Below are positions 52,430-60,666 of a stretch of 64,000 bases of DNA, piece after piece (within the stretch, counting starts at the first letter, position 1; the number at the start of each line of letters is the position of its first letter). Source of the stretch: Veillonella sp. KGMB01456 (GTDB taxonomy: Bacteria > Bacillota > Negativicutes > Veillonellales > Veillonellaceae); contig NZ_JALKIG010000005.1 of NCBI RefSeq assembly GCF_023051165.1, positions 49,975-113,974 of the forward strand. Reading direction: 5' to 3'. The translations under genes and the position numbers were made by a program. The notes below the pieces were generated by a model that ran no database searches, had not been told where the DNA came from, and saw nothing but the letters and a program-made list of their open reading frames with translations.

Positions 52430-53404
52430 ATGCCAGATACTACAGCTCCAACTGAAAAAAAGAATATAGTAAACGGTGAGCCGCTGTTGACCTTAGTCGT
52501 AGCGGATTCAACGCCCTCGCCCTCAAATAAGGGCAAAACAAGACGGCTCTCTATTAACCACTTAGTGCGTCAGGCCGGCGTTTCTCAAGCTATGCGGCGT
52601 CGCCTGCGCACGGACGGCATTGTCTATGTGAATCAGAAAGCCGCCTCCTGGCATAGCCTCGTTGTGCCGGGCGATAAGGTAACTATTTACTTACCAAAAG
52701 AAGAGCCCACCTTTATCCCTTGGGCGTATGACATTCCCATCATCTACGAAGACGAGCACCTGCTCATCATCAACAAACCGACGGGACTCCTCATGCATCC
52801 CACCTCGACCGAGCGTTTTCACACCGTCGCCAATGCGCTCATCCATTATTTTGAAAAAACGAATCAAACGCAGGCCGCTTTTCACCCGGTGCATCGCCTT
52901 GATAAAGACACGTCAGGCCTTGTCATCATCGCGAAGAATGCCTTGGTGCAGCACAGTTTTACCAAAACGCACGCGCCCATTCGCAAAATCTACGAAGCTC
53001 TGTGTGACGGCTTTTTTCCGGCCAATTTTGCCACCATCCACTGGCCCATTGCCCGCAAAGAAGAGAGCATCATCGAGCGCACCGTAAGTCCTGACGGCAA
53101 AGCCGCTCATACGGACATTACCTGCGTCGCCCGCCACAAACGGCTCTCCCACGTTCGCTTTGTATTACACACCGGCCGCACCCATCAAATCCGCGTCCAC
53201 ATGTCTCACTTAGGGTTCCCCCTGGTAGGCGACGATCTTTACGGCGGCTCCCTCGATTTACTCGAAAAGCAAGCTCTCCATGCCATTGGGCTACAATTTG
53301 TCCACCCTATGACGCATACGTTCATGAACGTGACCGCACCGCTGCCGACAGCCTGGGAACCCTTGATTTCACAGTACTTAGAGCACAACAAGATTTCTTT
53401 TTGA
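52430..53404 (+). CDS. RluA-family pseudouridine synthase
   Basis: Isomerises uridine in rRNA or tRNA. In 324 residues: an S4-like RNA-binding region (about 40-90, SINHLVRQAGVSQAMRRRL), and the catalytic Asp in HRLDKDTSGLVI (about 150-161), then TGRTHQIRVHM. Residues 1-35 are a low-conservation tail, and the ribosome site at the ATG is weak, so a slightly different start is possible. Target site not assigned. Confidence 0.92.
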   Translation: MPDTTAPTEKKNIVNGEPLLTLVVADSTPSPSNKGKTRRLSINHLVRQAGVSQAMRRRLRTDGIVYVNQKAASWHSLVVPGDKVTIYLPKEEPTFIPWAYDIPIIYEDEHLLIINKPTGLLMHPTSTERFHTVANALIHYFEKTNQTQAAFHPVHRLDKDTSGLVIIAKNALVQHSFTKTHAPIRKIYEALCDGFFPANFATIHWPIARKEESIIERTVSPDGKAAHTDITCVARHKRLSHVRFVLHTGRTHQIRVHMSHLGFPLVGDDLYGGSLDLLEKQALHAIGLQFVHPMTHTFMNVTAPLPTAWEPLISQYLEHNKISF

Positions 53405-53558
53405 CAAAAATTCGCTCGTCCCCCATGTGGCCGCCGCCATAGAGCCCTTCTATTATGCATAAATAGCAGTAGCCCTTTCAGGTTCTTCTTGCTATACTTA
53501 ACTTGATGTATGACATTCCTTATCAGTTATCAGTATTCCATTACAAGGAGGAAATACT

Positions 53559-54488
53559 ATGCCATTAGTTTCAACAACAGACATGTTTAAAAAAGCCTAT
53601 GAAGGCGGTTATGCTATTGGTGCATTCAACGTTAACAACATGGAAATTGTACAAGGTATCGTTGATGCGGCTAAAGAAGAACAATCTCCGTTGATTCTTC
53701 AAGTATCCGCCGGTGCCCGCAAATATGCAAAACACATTTATCTTGTGAAATTGGTTGAAGCCGCGCTTGAAGACACGGGCTTACCAATCGCATTACATCT
53801 TGACCACGGTGATGATTTTGAAATCTGTAAATCCTGTATCGACGGCGGTTTCACCTCCGTTATGATCGACGGCTCTAAACACGATTTCGAAACTAACGTG
53901 GCCTTGACTAAAAAGGTTGTTGAATATGCTCACGCACACGGCGTAGTAGTAGAAGGCGAATTAGGTCGTTTGGCCGGTGTTGAAGACGACGTAAACGTAA
54001 GTGAAAAAGACGCGCTCTTCACCGATCCCGATCAGGCTGCCGAATTCGTAGAACGTACCGGCGTTGACTCCTTAGCTATCGCCATCGGTACCAGCCACGG
54101 CGCTTACAAATTCAAAGGCGAACCGTACCTCGACTTCGAACGTTTGGAAAAAGTCGGCAAATTGTTGCCTGGTTTCCCTATCGTTTTACACGGTGCGTCC
54201 ACCGTACTTCCTGAATTTGTTGAAAAATGCAACAAATACGGCGGCAACATTCCGGGCGCGCAAGGCGTTCCTGAAGAAATGCTTCGCAAAGCAGCGTCCA
54301 TGTCCGTATGTAAAATCAACATCGACACCGACCTTCGCCTAGCTATGACCGCCTCCATTCGCGAATTCTTCGTGGAAAATCCATCCGAATTCGACCCTCG
54401 TAAATACTTGGGCCCTGCTCGCGATGCTATTAAAGGCATGGTACAGCACAAAATTAAAGATGTATTGGGTTCTTCCGGCAAATTATAA
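53559..54488 (+). CDS. fba: class II fructose-bisphosphate aldolase
   Basis: Zinc-dependent cleavage or formation of fructose-1,6-bisphosphate, a central step for gluconeogenesis. The 309 residues contain HLDHGDDFEIC (about 80-90) with Asp and His of the zinc site, VVEGELGRLAGVED, GTSHGAYKF and LHGASTV. AAGGAGG precedes the ATG. Own transcription unit with a strong terminator. Confidence 0.95.
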   Translation: MPLVSTTDMFKKAYEGGYAIGAFNVNNMEIVQGIVDAAKEEQSPLILQVSAGARKYAKHIYLVKLVEAALEDTGLPIALHLDHGDDFEICKSCIDGGFTSVMIDGSKHDFETNVALTKKVVEYAHAHGVVVEGELGRLAGVEDDVNVSEKDALFTDPDQAAEFVERTGVDSLAIAIGTSHGAYKFKGEPYLDFERLEKVGKLLPGFPIVLHGASTVLPEFVEKCNKYGGNIPGAQGVPEEMLRKAASMSVCKINIDTDLRLAMTASIREFFVENPSEFDPRKYLGPARDAIKGMVQHKIKDVLGSSGKL

Positions 54489-54628
54489 TCGTAACTCTCA
54501 GGCAACAGTTATTTAAAATCCACTGCACATTAACTACCGAGCAGCCTGAAAATTAATCGATAATAAGAAAGCTATATGACGCTATATCACTGATTTTCTT
54601 GTGATTTTTTAGCATAATATGCATAACT

Positions 54629-54676
54629 AAAAAGGGGCAGTTTATCTAATTTTTTAGATTGACTGCTCCCTTTTTT
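54629..54676 (+). terminator. fba terminator
   Basis: AAAAAGGGGCAGT pairs with ACTGCTCCCTTTTT (one bulge), with an ATCTAA/TTAGAT step inside, followed by TTTTTT. It overlaps the -35 of the next promoter. Confidence 0.8.
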
Positions 54677-54687
54677 ATTGTTATAAT
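54659..54687 (+). promoter_or_regulatory. sigma-70-type promoter of the ZTP riboswitch
   Basis: TTGACT (54659-54664), a 17-bp spacer and TATAAT (54682-54687). Transcription should start near 54694, just before the aptamer. Confidence 0.85.
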
Positions 54688-54707
54688 GACCTCACAATAA
54701 AGAACAA

Positions 54708-54797
54708 CATACAATGCTGACGGATTAGTGGAATTAACCACGTGTATTGTATGCGAAGAAACGCCGACCGTCTGGGCAGAAGATTGCTCAGGCGGTC
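54708..54797 (+). ncRNA. ZTP (pfl) riboswitch with terminator
   Basis: P1 is CATACAAT (54708-54715) with ATTGTATG (54746-54753). Inside it is GTGGAATTAACCAC, the P2 hairpin seen in known ZTP aptamers. The linker leads to the hallmark GCCGACCGTCTGGGCA (54763-54778). That 3' element also pairs with TGCTCAGGCGGTC (54785-54797), followed by TTTT, to form a terminator, the standard mutually exclusive arrangement. The P1-internal sequence is somewhat divergent (GACGGATT in place of GACTGGC). Confidence 0.82.
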
Positions 54798-54807
54798 TTT
54801 TGCATAT

Positions 54808-54832
54808 TTTGAAAGCCTTTAAGGGCCTTTCA
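54808..54832 (+). repeat. second small hairpin in the transporter leader
   Basis: TTGAAAG and CTTTCAA arms, 102 bp before the transporter start. Possibly part of the leader structure. Confidence 0.35.
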
Positions 54833-54934
54833 ATCATCAAAAGACTACTAATTTAAGCCTTCTTTTTAAAAGCCATTCTAAACTTTCGAAAAAAGACTTT
54901 GAGCAGCTTCTTTCATTACAGAAAGGATGATTAT

Positions 54935-56215
54935 ATGCGAAATCGTTGGTTAATTGCCTTGGCGGCTATCGGAATTCACATTTCTATCGGCAGTGTCTAT
55001 GCTTGGAGCGTGTTGACACGACCTATCATGGCGGCCATGGGCTGGTCCCTTAAAGAAACAACTTGGACTTTTTCTTTAGCTATTTTATTCCTCGGTCTTT
55101 CCGCCGGTTTATTAGGCAGTTTTGCTGAAAAAATCGGTCCTAAAAAGAGTGGCTTGTTGAGTACCCTCTTCTTCGGTATCGGCATGTTAGGTACGGCTTA
55201 CGCCTTAGAGCAAAGCAGCTTGACCTTGCTCTATATCTTCTACGGTGTCATCGGCGGTGTCGGTCTCGGCGTCGGTTATATCACACCGGTTTCGACCCTC
55301 GTGAAATACTTCCCGCACAATCGCGGTTTTGCCACCGGCCTTGCCATCATGGGCTTCGGCTTTGCAGCCTTAATCGCCGGTCCGTTAATGCAATACTTAA
55401 CGGCCGCCTACAGCTTGGTGCAAACATTCCAAATCCTCGGCGTGGCGTACATCATCATCATGACGCTCTCGTCGTTATACTTAAAACCACCGACAACGGC
55501 TACTACGACTACTGTTGCCGATTCTAAAGATGGTGCCAAAACTGAAACTCCGAAAAAATCTATTTTCAACCGCGGCATGAATGCTCACGAAGCCATGAAA
55601 ACTTGGCAGTTCAGCGCTTTATGGTGGATCTTCTTCATCAACATCACCTGTGGTATCGGTTTATTGGCGGTTGCTTCCCCAATGGCGCAGGAAATCGTTG
55701 GCATGAACGCTACAGAAGCGGCTTCCATGGTTGGTATCATCGGTCTCTTAAACGGTCTCGGCCGCATCGGCTGGTCCACTATCTCCGATTACATCGGTCG
55801 ACCATTTACCTACATGTTGTTCTTCCTCATCGAAATCTTGGCCTTCTTTGCCCTCGGCCATACGAGCAACTCCTTCTTCTTCCAGTTCCTCGTGTTCGCT
55901 ATTATTACTTGCTACGGCGGCGGTTTTGCTTGCATGCCGGCTTATCTTAGTGACTTATTCGGCACCAAAGCGCTCAGCGCCATTCACGGCCGTGTATTAA
56001 CCGCTTGGGGCTTCGCCGGTATCGCCGGTCCTATGCTCGTGTCCTTCCTTCGTGAAAGCACCAACAGCTATAGCGGTCCGCTCTTCGTGTTCAGCGCCTT
56101 GTTCGTTTTGAACTTGGCCGTGGCTGTGGCACTCAAAGTGTTCACTAAAGATCATCACTTTGAAGCGGAAGAAAAAGTTGTTGATATTAAAAATGGCGAC
56201 GCTTTGAATGCGTAA
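54935..56215 (+). CDS. oxalate/formate antiporter (OFA) family MFS transporter
   Basis: Twelve-helix major-facilitator carrier of 426 residues. The OFA start NRWLIALAAIGIHISIGSVYAWSV is present (split across positions 3-26), with GGVGLGVGYITPVSTLVKYFP and CYGGGFACMPAYLSDLFGTKALSAIHGRVLTAWGFAG in the second half; a Thr/Lys-rich loop (about 188-215) links the halves. AAAGGATG precedes the ATG. Riboswitch control by ZTP, a signal of 10-formyl-tetrahydrofolate shortage, suggests formate uptake, but substrate is not proven. Confidence 0.88.
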   Translation: MRNRWLIALAAIGIHISIGSVYAWSVLTRPIMAAMGWSLKETTWTFSLAILFLGLSAGLLGSFAEKIGPKKSGLLSTLFFGIGMLGTAYALEQSSLTLLYIFYGVIGGVGLGVGYITPVSTLVKYFPHNRGFATGLAIMGFGFAALIAGPLMQYLTAAYSLVQTFQILGVAYIIIMTLSSLYLKPPTTATTTTVADSKDGAKTETPKKSIFNRGMNAHEAMKTWQFSALWWIFFINITCGIGLLAVASPMAQEIVGMNATEAASMVGIIGLLNGLGRIGWSTISDYIGRPFTYMLFFLIEILAFFALGHTSNSFFFQFLVFAIITCYGGGFACMPAYLSDLFGTKALSAIHGRVLTAWGFAGIAGPMLVSFLRESTNSYSGPLFVFSALFVLNLAVAVALKVFTKDHHFEAEEKVVDIKNGDALNA

Positions 56216-56290
56216 AAAATACATTCTTCTTACAATTAAGTATTTAGACATAGTTACACTTGCATACTAAATAACTAAATATATTAAATA

Positions 56291-56335
56291 TGGCTACAGC
56301 ACAATGTAGATCTCATCTGCATTATGTTGTAGCCA
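56291..56335. terminator. bidirectional terminator after the transporter
   Basis: TGGCTACA and TGTAGCCA with an inner ATGTAGAT/ATCTGCAT step, between the transporter and the convergent antitoxin gene. Confidence 0.75.
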
Positions 56336-56339
56336 TTTC

Positions 56340-56735
56340 TTATTTCTTATCTAAATTATACTCTGCTGTGTTACCTTCAGATATTTTCGGCACACCTAAA
56401 ACCTTAGGATCATACTGATAAGTCTTAGTTTGATTTACCGAATCACCATCTTGATTATTAATTGGTACAATTTTTAACGTTTTTCCCAATGCAGCGAGAA
56501 CCTTTAATACCGTATCTAGTCGAGGGCTCGTTGTCCCTGCTTCCATTCTGGCAATCACCGGTTGTTTTACGCCGCTTAATACTTCTAATTTTTTCTGACT
56601 AATACCTTTCTCGTTACGAGCATCAATCAGTTCACACATAATCGCCGCGCGTAAATCACTGGCCCCTATTTCTTCAGGAGTATATAACTGCTTCTCGACA
56701 TCTTCCCAAGCGGGACCAATTGCTTTATTCTTCAT
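56340..56735 (-). CDS. XRE-family antitoxin (HigA-like)
   Basis: Helix-turn-helix antitoxin of 131 residues from the ATG at 56733-56735. The HTH is at about 35-90 (ARNEKGISQKKLEVLSGVKQPVIARMEAGTTSP). The C-terminal tail is Asn/Gln-rich. It overlaps the toxin end by 11 bp; toxin first, antitoxin second is the HigBA order. Confidence 0.88.
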   Translation of the reverse strand: MKNKAIGPAWEDVEKQLYTPEEIGASDLRAAIMCELIDARNEKGISQKKLEVLSGVKQPVIARMEAGTTSPRLDTVLKVLAALGKTLKIVPINNQDGDSVNQTKTYQYDPKVLGVPKISEGNTAEYNLDKK

Positions 56736-57075
56736 ATGATAATTCACCCCTTTTTATTTCTTCTATTTCTCTATATGCTTTTTCAATTTCTTTTTTAGGC
56801 GTCTTCTGAGCCTTTTTCATAAAATGATGTAACAAGATATATTTACCATCTTGCATAGTGAAAAATAATATCCTATCTCTTATGGGGCGCAATTCATAAA
56901 TCTCTCCCTCAATATGTCGTATATACGGCATTCCAGCCGCAACGCCCCGATTTTGTAAAACTTTAATATAATCCCTTATTTTATTAAGTTTTATTCTGCT
57001 ATCCTTATCCTTACGTTCAGCTAATGATTGCAAATATTCTAAGACAGGAATCTTTCCAGACTTAGTTTTATACAA
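56725..57075 (-). CDS. HigB/Gp49-family toxin with a stop at codon 3 of its natural frame
   Basis: RelE-fold mRNA-interferase-like toxin with the Gp49 hallmarks YELRPIRDRILFF and YILLHHFMKKAQKTP (about residues 48-90). The natural start is probably the ATG at 57088-57090, six bases after GGGGAG. The codons there read ATG AAT TAA ATT TAC TTG TAT, so codon 3 is a stop. The coordinates given begin at the downstream TTG (57073-57075), which has no ribosome site. The frame beyond is intact. Either the toxin is silenced or it is made at low level by restart. Confidence 0.8.
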   Translation of the reverse strand: MYKTKSGKIPVLEYLQSLAERKDKDSRIKLNKIRDYIKVLQNRGVAAGMPYIRHIEGEIYELRPIRDRILFFTMQDGKYILLHHFMKKAQKTPKKEIEKAYREIEEIKRGELSYEE

Positions 57076-57113
57076 GTAAATTTAATTCATTAAATGCTCC
57101 CCTTAATCATATA

Positions 57114-57155
57114 ATAACTCAAAAGTTATCAAAATTCAATAACTAAAAAGTTATT
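57114..57155. promoter_or_regulatory. paired palindromes upstream of the toxin-antitoxin genes
   Basis: ATAACT-CAAA-AGTTAT (57114-57129) and AATAACT-AAAA-AGTTATT (57138-57155) have centres 25 bp apart. They are probably the autoregulatory operator of the antitoxin. The remaining gap to 57402 shows no other clear element. Confidence 0.6.
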
Positions 57156-57402
57156 AAACTAAAATCCCTAAACTTTTATCTAAAGACTACTTTCTAATTT
57201 ACAGTATAAAACTCCTGCTAATTCATACCAATGGTATGACTCACTTAAAAAGCCCCCTTCTTTCTCAAAATCCTAATGCACTGTACTCGAATGTATGTTA
57301 AAATTAATATTGATAGGCTGAAGTTTAATACAGCCTCAAATAGACATTATAGACATTATAAACATTAACTACCATATGAATATCAAGTTGGGAGTATAGT
57401 AA

Positions 57403-58971
57403 ATGGTTAACCGATTTTTACAAGGCACTCTTATTCTTACCATTGCCGGCTTTGTGGTCAAAGCCATCGGCAGCATCAACTGGATTTTGCTGTCCCGTGT
57501 ACTCGGCGGTGAAGGGATTGGGATCTACCAAATGGCGTTCCCGATTTATCTCTTATCATTGCAACTGTCCAGTGCCGGGATTCCGATTGCAATTTCAATT
57601 TTGACGGCGGAAAAACTGGCCCGCTTCGATTATCGCGGCGCCCAGAAGGTTTTCAAACTGTCATTCTACCTTCTCTTTGCTACGGGCCTGCTATTCAGCA
57701 TCCTGATGTGGTTCGGTGCCGATTGGCTCATATCTTCAGGCTACATCATAGATGATCGAGCGTATTTGGCATTACTTGCCTTAGCTCCGGCCATCTTCTT
57801 CGTAACACTTATTTCGTGTTACCGCGGTTACTTACAAGGTTGGCAAATGATGACGCCGACTGCCGTGAGCCAAATCATTGAACAATTACTCCGCGTAGTT
57901 GTTATGCTCGGAGCTGCGTATATGCTCCTTCCTTACGGTCTCGGAGCCGCCGCCGGCGGTGCCAGCATGGGGGCCGGTATCGGTGCGTTTGGTGCCCTAG
58001 TGGTGCTCATGTACTACTATTATAAATTACCGAAATCTCCGGAAGATGCACATAAACAACCGGAAGGTCCCGGTGAATCGTCCGGATCCATCGTAAAACG
58101 CCTTATTAAATTGGCTATTCCGATTTCTTTGGCCAGCCTAATGTTGCCGTTAGTAGCAAACCTCGATTTATTCATCGTTCCGCGCCGTTTGGAAGTCGCC
58201 GGTTTTACCACCAGCCAGGCAACTGAATTATTCGGTTACTTAACCGGTATGGCCGTGCCGCTCATCAATTTGGCCACGATTATTACCGCCGCTTTGGCGA
58301 CAAGCATCGTTCCGGCCATCTCCAATGCGAATGCAACGGGTGATAAAAAAGGCGTATACTACCGCACCGCCGGTGCTATGCGTATTACCTTTATGTCCAC
58401 TGTGCCGTTTACCTTAATGCTTTACGTTTTAGCTGAACCGGTAGTGAGCGTCATCTACAACGCACCGCGTGCCGCTGAAGCGACCCAAATTACAGCTATC
58501 GCTATTTTCTTCCTCGGCATGCATCAGATAACAACCGGTGTTTTACAAGGCCTCGGCAAACCAACCTTACCGGTTATTAACATGGGCATTGCGGCCATTT
58601 CCAAAGTTATTTTGAACTGGAACTTAACATCTATTCCTTGGCTCGGTATCAGCGGTGCCGCCTATGCGACCGTAGCCGACATTGGTGTAGCTGCCCTTTT
58701 AAATCTGATTTGGATTAAAAAATACACAGGCTATTTCCTAGACTTTTCCCTACTTTGGAAAAACATCGTCAGCGCCATTATTATGGGCGTGGCTATGTTC
58801 TTCCTCTACCCACCGCTTGAAGGTATCATGCATAAATTCTTTGCCATGGCCATCAGTGCCTTTGTGGGCGGCGTTATCTACGTCATCGTTATGGTGCTTC
58901 TAAAAGGATTGAATCGCCATGACGGAGAACGGATGCCATTAATTGGGAAGTTCTTTAGAGGTAAAGAATAA
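57403..58971 (+). CDS. MOP-superfamily lipid flippase (SpoVB/MurJ-like)
   Basis: Polytopic membrane protein of 522 residues with about 14 helices, starting NRFLQGTLILTIAGFVVKAIG. SpoVB/polysaccharide-export features: RVLGGEGIGIYQMAFP, YRGYLQGWQMMTPTAVSQIIEQ. It may flip lipid II or an O-antigen/capsule lipid; the O-antigen ligase that follows (stop and start overlap, TAATG) favours a surface polysaccharide. GGGAG precedes the ATG. Confidence 0.88.
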   Translation: MVNRFLQGTLILTIAGFVVKAIGSINWILLSRVLGGEGIGIYQMAFPIYLLSLQLSSAGIPIAISILTAEKLARFDYRGAQKVFKLSFYLLFATGLLFSILMWFGADWLISSGYIIDDRAYLALLALAPAIFFVTLISCYRGYLQGWQMMTPTAVSQIIEQLLRVVVMLGAAYMLLPYGLGAAAGGASMGAGIGAFGALVVLMYYYYKLPKSPEDAHKQPEGPGESSGSIVKRLIKLAIPISLASLMLPLVANLDLFIVPRRLEVAGFTTSQATELFGYLTGMAVPLINLATIITAALATSIVPAISNANATGDKKGVYYRTAGAMRITFMSTVPFTLMLYVLAEPVVSVIYNAPRAAEATQITAIAIFFLGMHQITTGVLQGLGKPTLPVINMGIAAISKVILNWNLTSIPWLGISGAAYATVADIGVAALLNLIWIKKYTGYFLDFSLLWKNIVSAIIMGVAMFFLYPPLEGIMHKFFAMAISAFVGGVIYVIVMVLLKGLNRHDGERMPLIGKFFRGKE

Positions 58972-60230
58972 TGAATTATTTAAAACATCTTACTACTGAA
59001 AACTATGGCATATTCTTTGTTGGTGCCGCGATTTTCATGCAACGAATATCCATGGGTGCCGGCAATGTATTATATGGCTTGGCAATTTTATTCTTTTTAA
59101 TCAGCCTTTACAAACAGTATAAGAATCACACGTTAAAAGATAATTATATTGTGAAAAAGGCACTCCCCTATTTCAAAATCTTAGGCATTGCCATTCTCCT
59201 CATAGTACCTTCTGTATTTGTGAGTGAACATTTAGGAAAATCCTTTAAAGCTTTGCTTGAAATTTGGCTCTATCGCGCTTTACCGCTCTTTATTATTCCG
59301 TTCTGTGCAAAAAGCAAAAAACAAATGTATTGGCTCTTAGGTGCGGTATTTATCTCATTAAACCTTGATTCTTTATTGGCGTTTTTCCAACATACACTTT
59401 TAAAAGAGCCCCGTCCATCGGGCTTTAGTAATAACCCCTTGAACTTAGCTGCCATCTTAGCTATGACCATTCCGGTACAAGTAATTGTGATGGCCGAAAC
59501 AGTCTTCCCTATGGGGTTACGAAAATTAGCCGTTATTTCTATTTTCACGAATATTCTTGGCTTGTTCGGCGGTCAAAGTCGCGGCAGCTGGTTACTGTTA
59601 GCCTTCACACCATTTTTCTCTTTTAAGTATTGGCGTAAGAATAAATACTTTCCTATTGCCTGCCTTATTATAGCTGCTATTATCGGAGGCTATATTGCCT
59701 CCAGTCCGAGCATGCAAAATCGAATCATATCGACCATCAATATGACAACAGACCGCTCCAATGCGGATCGTCTCGTTGTTTGGGAATCAGCGGCTATGAT
59801 GATTCATGATTATCCACTCTTTGGTGTAGGTCCCGGAGAATTCACTGAACTATATAAAGCACATTATGAGTTACCGGAAAATACACAACGCATGGTACAT
59901 ACGCATAATAACTTTATTCAAGTCACCACCGAATCAGGCGTAATCGGCCTGTTAGCCTTCTTAATCCTGTTCGGGTATATCGAAGTTACTGCACTTCGAG
60001 ACACTTTTAAAGGCAATCCATATGCCTACATGCGTTTGGCTGCCACCACCTTCTACTTACTTTTTGGTCTTATAGACTATACCTTTGATGCATCAGCTAT
60101 TATGAAGCTCTATTGGTACTATATCGCTATCAGCTTGAGTTTGGAAGCGTTGGCAGAGAATGAGACTGCAGCCGAAATTGCAGATAATAAAACACTCAAG
60201 CCAAATGATACGATTTCAGAAAGAACTTAA
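58971..60230 (+). CDS. O-antigen ligase family (Wzy_C) protein
   Basis: Membrane protein of 419 residues with about ten helices and the Wzy_C periplasmic loop: SRGSW, DRLVVWESAAMMIHDYPLFGVGPG and the conserved HTHNNFIQ (about 305-312). It probably joins O-antigen to lipid A-core in the outer periplasmic face. Its start overlaps the flippase stop, so the two are co-translated. Confidence 0.88.
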   Translation: MNYLKHLTTENYGIFFVGAAIFMQRISMGAGNVLYGLAILFFLISLYKQYKNHTLKDNYIVKKALPYFKILGIAILLIVPSVFVSEHLGKSFKALLEIWLYRALPLFIIPFCAKSKKQMYWLLGAVFISLNLDSLLAFFQHTLLKEPRPSGFSNNPLNLAAILAMTIPVQVIVMAETVFPMGLRKLAVISIFTNILGLFGGQSRGSWLLLAFTPFFSFKYWRKNKYFPIACLIIAAIIGGYIASSPSMQNRIISTINMTTDRSNADRLVVWESAAMMIHDYPLFGVGPGEFTELYKAHYELPENTQRMVHTHNNFIQVTTESGVIGLLAFLILFGYIEVTALRDTFKGNPYAYMRLAATTFYLLFGLIDYTFDASAIMKLYWYYIAISLSLEALAENETAAEIADNKTLKPNDTISERT

Positions 60231-60245
60231 TACTTATAAACTAAA

Positions 60246-60286
60246 AAGAGGAAAGATAAGTAAACATAAAATTGGTCTTTCCTCTT
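60246..60286 (+). terminator. terminator after the O-antigen ligase gene
   Basis: AAGAGGAAAGA and TCTTTCCTCTT form an 11-bp stem with a 19-nt loop. Confidence 0.75.
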
Positions 60287-60342
60287 ATATTTTGAATTAC
60301 TCGTATTAGGAAAATATAATATAGACAAACATTCAACAGAAT

Positions 60343-60371
60343 TTGACTCTCAACTCAAATAATTATATAAT
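60343..60371 (+). promoter_or_regulatory. strong promoter of the reverse-transcriptase leader RNA
   Basis: TTGACT (60343-60348), a 17-bp spacer and TATAAT (60366-60371). A start near 60378 would place the first hairpin (60379-60425) at the RNA 5' end. Confidence 0.8.
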
Positions 60372-60377
60372 AATGTT

Positions 60378-60654
60378 ACCTTATTTATTATACAGAATTT
60401 TGAAATTCTGTATTTTGAAATAAGGGCACAGGATTTCTGTCAATGACATAATTGCAATTCTTGCAGTTATCCGACAAGGTAAATCTATTAATATTACTAG
60501 ATATACCATGTCTACGTTAGTGAAACTAACCATTGCTACAGCTCCTTCCATAATAATAACATGGAGAGCAATCTTTTACTGGACATTTACGTTATATGAC
60601 TGCCGGCTAGCTATAGGGATTTTGTCCCCCTGGTTAGTCGGCATGTTGCTTTTC
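60378..60654 (+). ncRNA. predicted structured RNA upstream of the reverse transcriptase
   Basis: Six hairpins in about 280 nt: (1) CCTTATTT/AAATAAGG (60379-60386, 60418-60425) enclosing TACAGAATT/AATTCTGTA; (2) a TGTCA/TGACA palindrome near 60439-60448; (3) ATCTA/TAGAT near 60484-60502; (4) GTTAGT-GAA-ACTAAC (60516-60530); (5) ATTGC/GCAAT with CCAT/ATGG inside (60532-60572); (6) TGCCGGCTAGC/GTTAGTCGGCA (60601-60643) with GGGA/TCCC inside. The RT frame is open back to 60424 but has no ribosome site at its ATG (60508). Likely template or effector RNA. Confidence 0.6.
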
Positions 60655-60666
60655 GGAGTAAACAAA

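Noticed and set aside
57403..58971. Sporulation-specific role for the SpoVB-like flippase
   Set aside because: No sporulation genes are near, and the O-antigen ligase directly behind it points to surface polysaccharide.
60508..60666. Longer reverse-transcriptase start at the ATG at 60508
   Set aside because: No ribosome site is present and the segment folds into strong hairpins. The TTG at 60667 has GGAG at good spacing. I keep the longer form only as an alternative.
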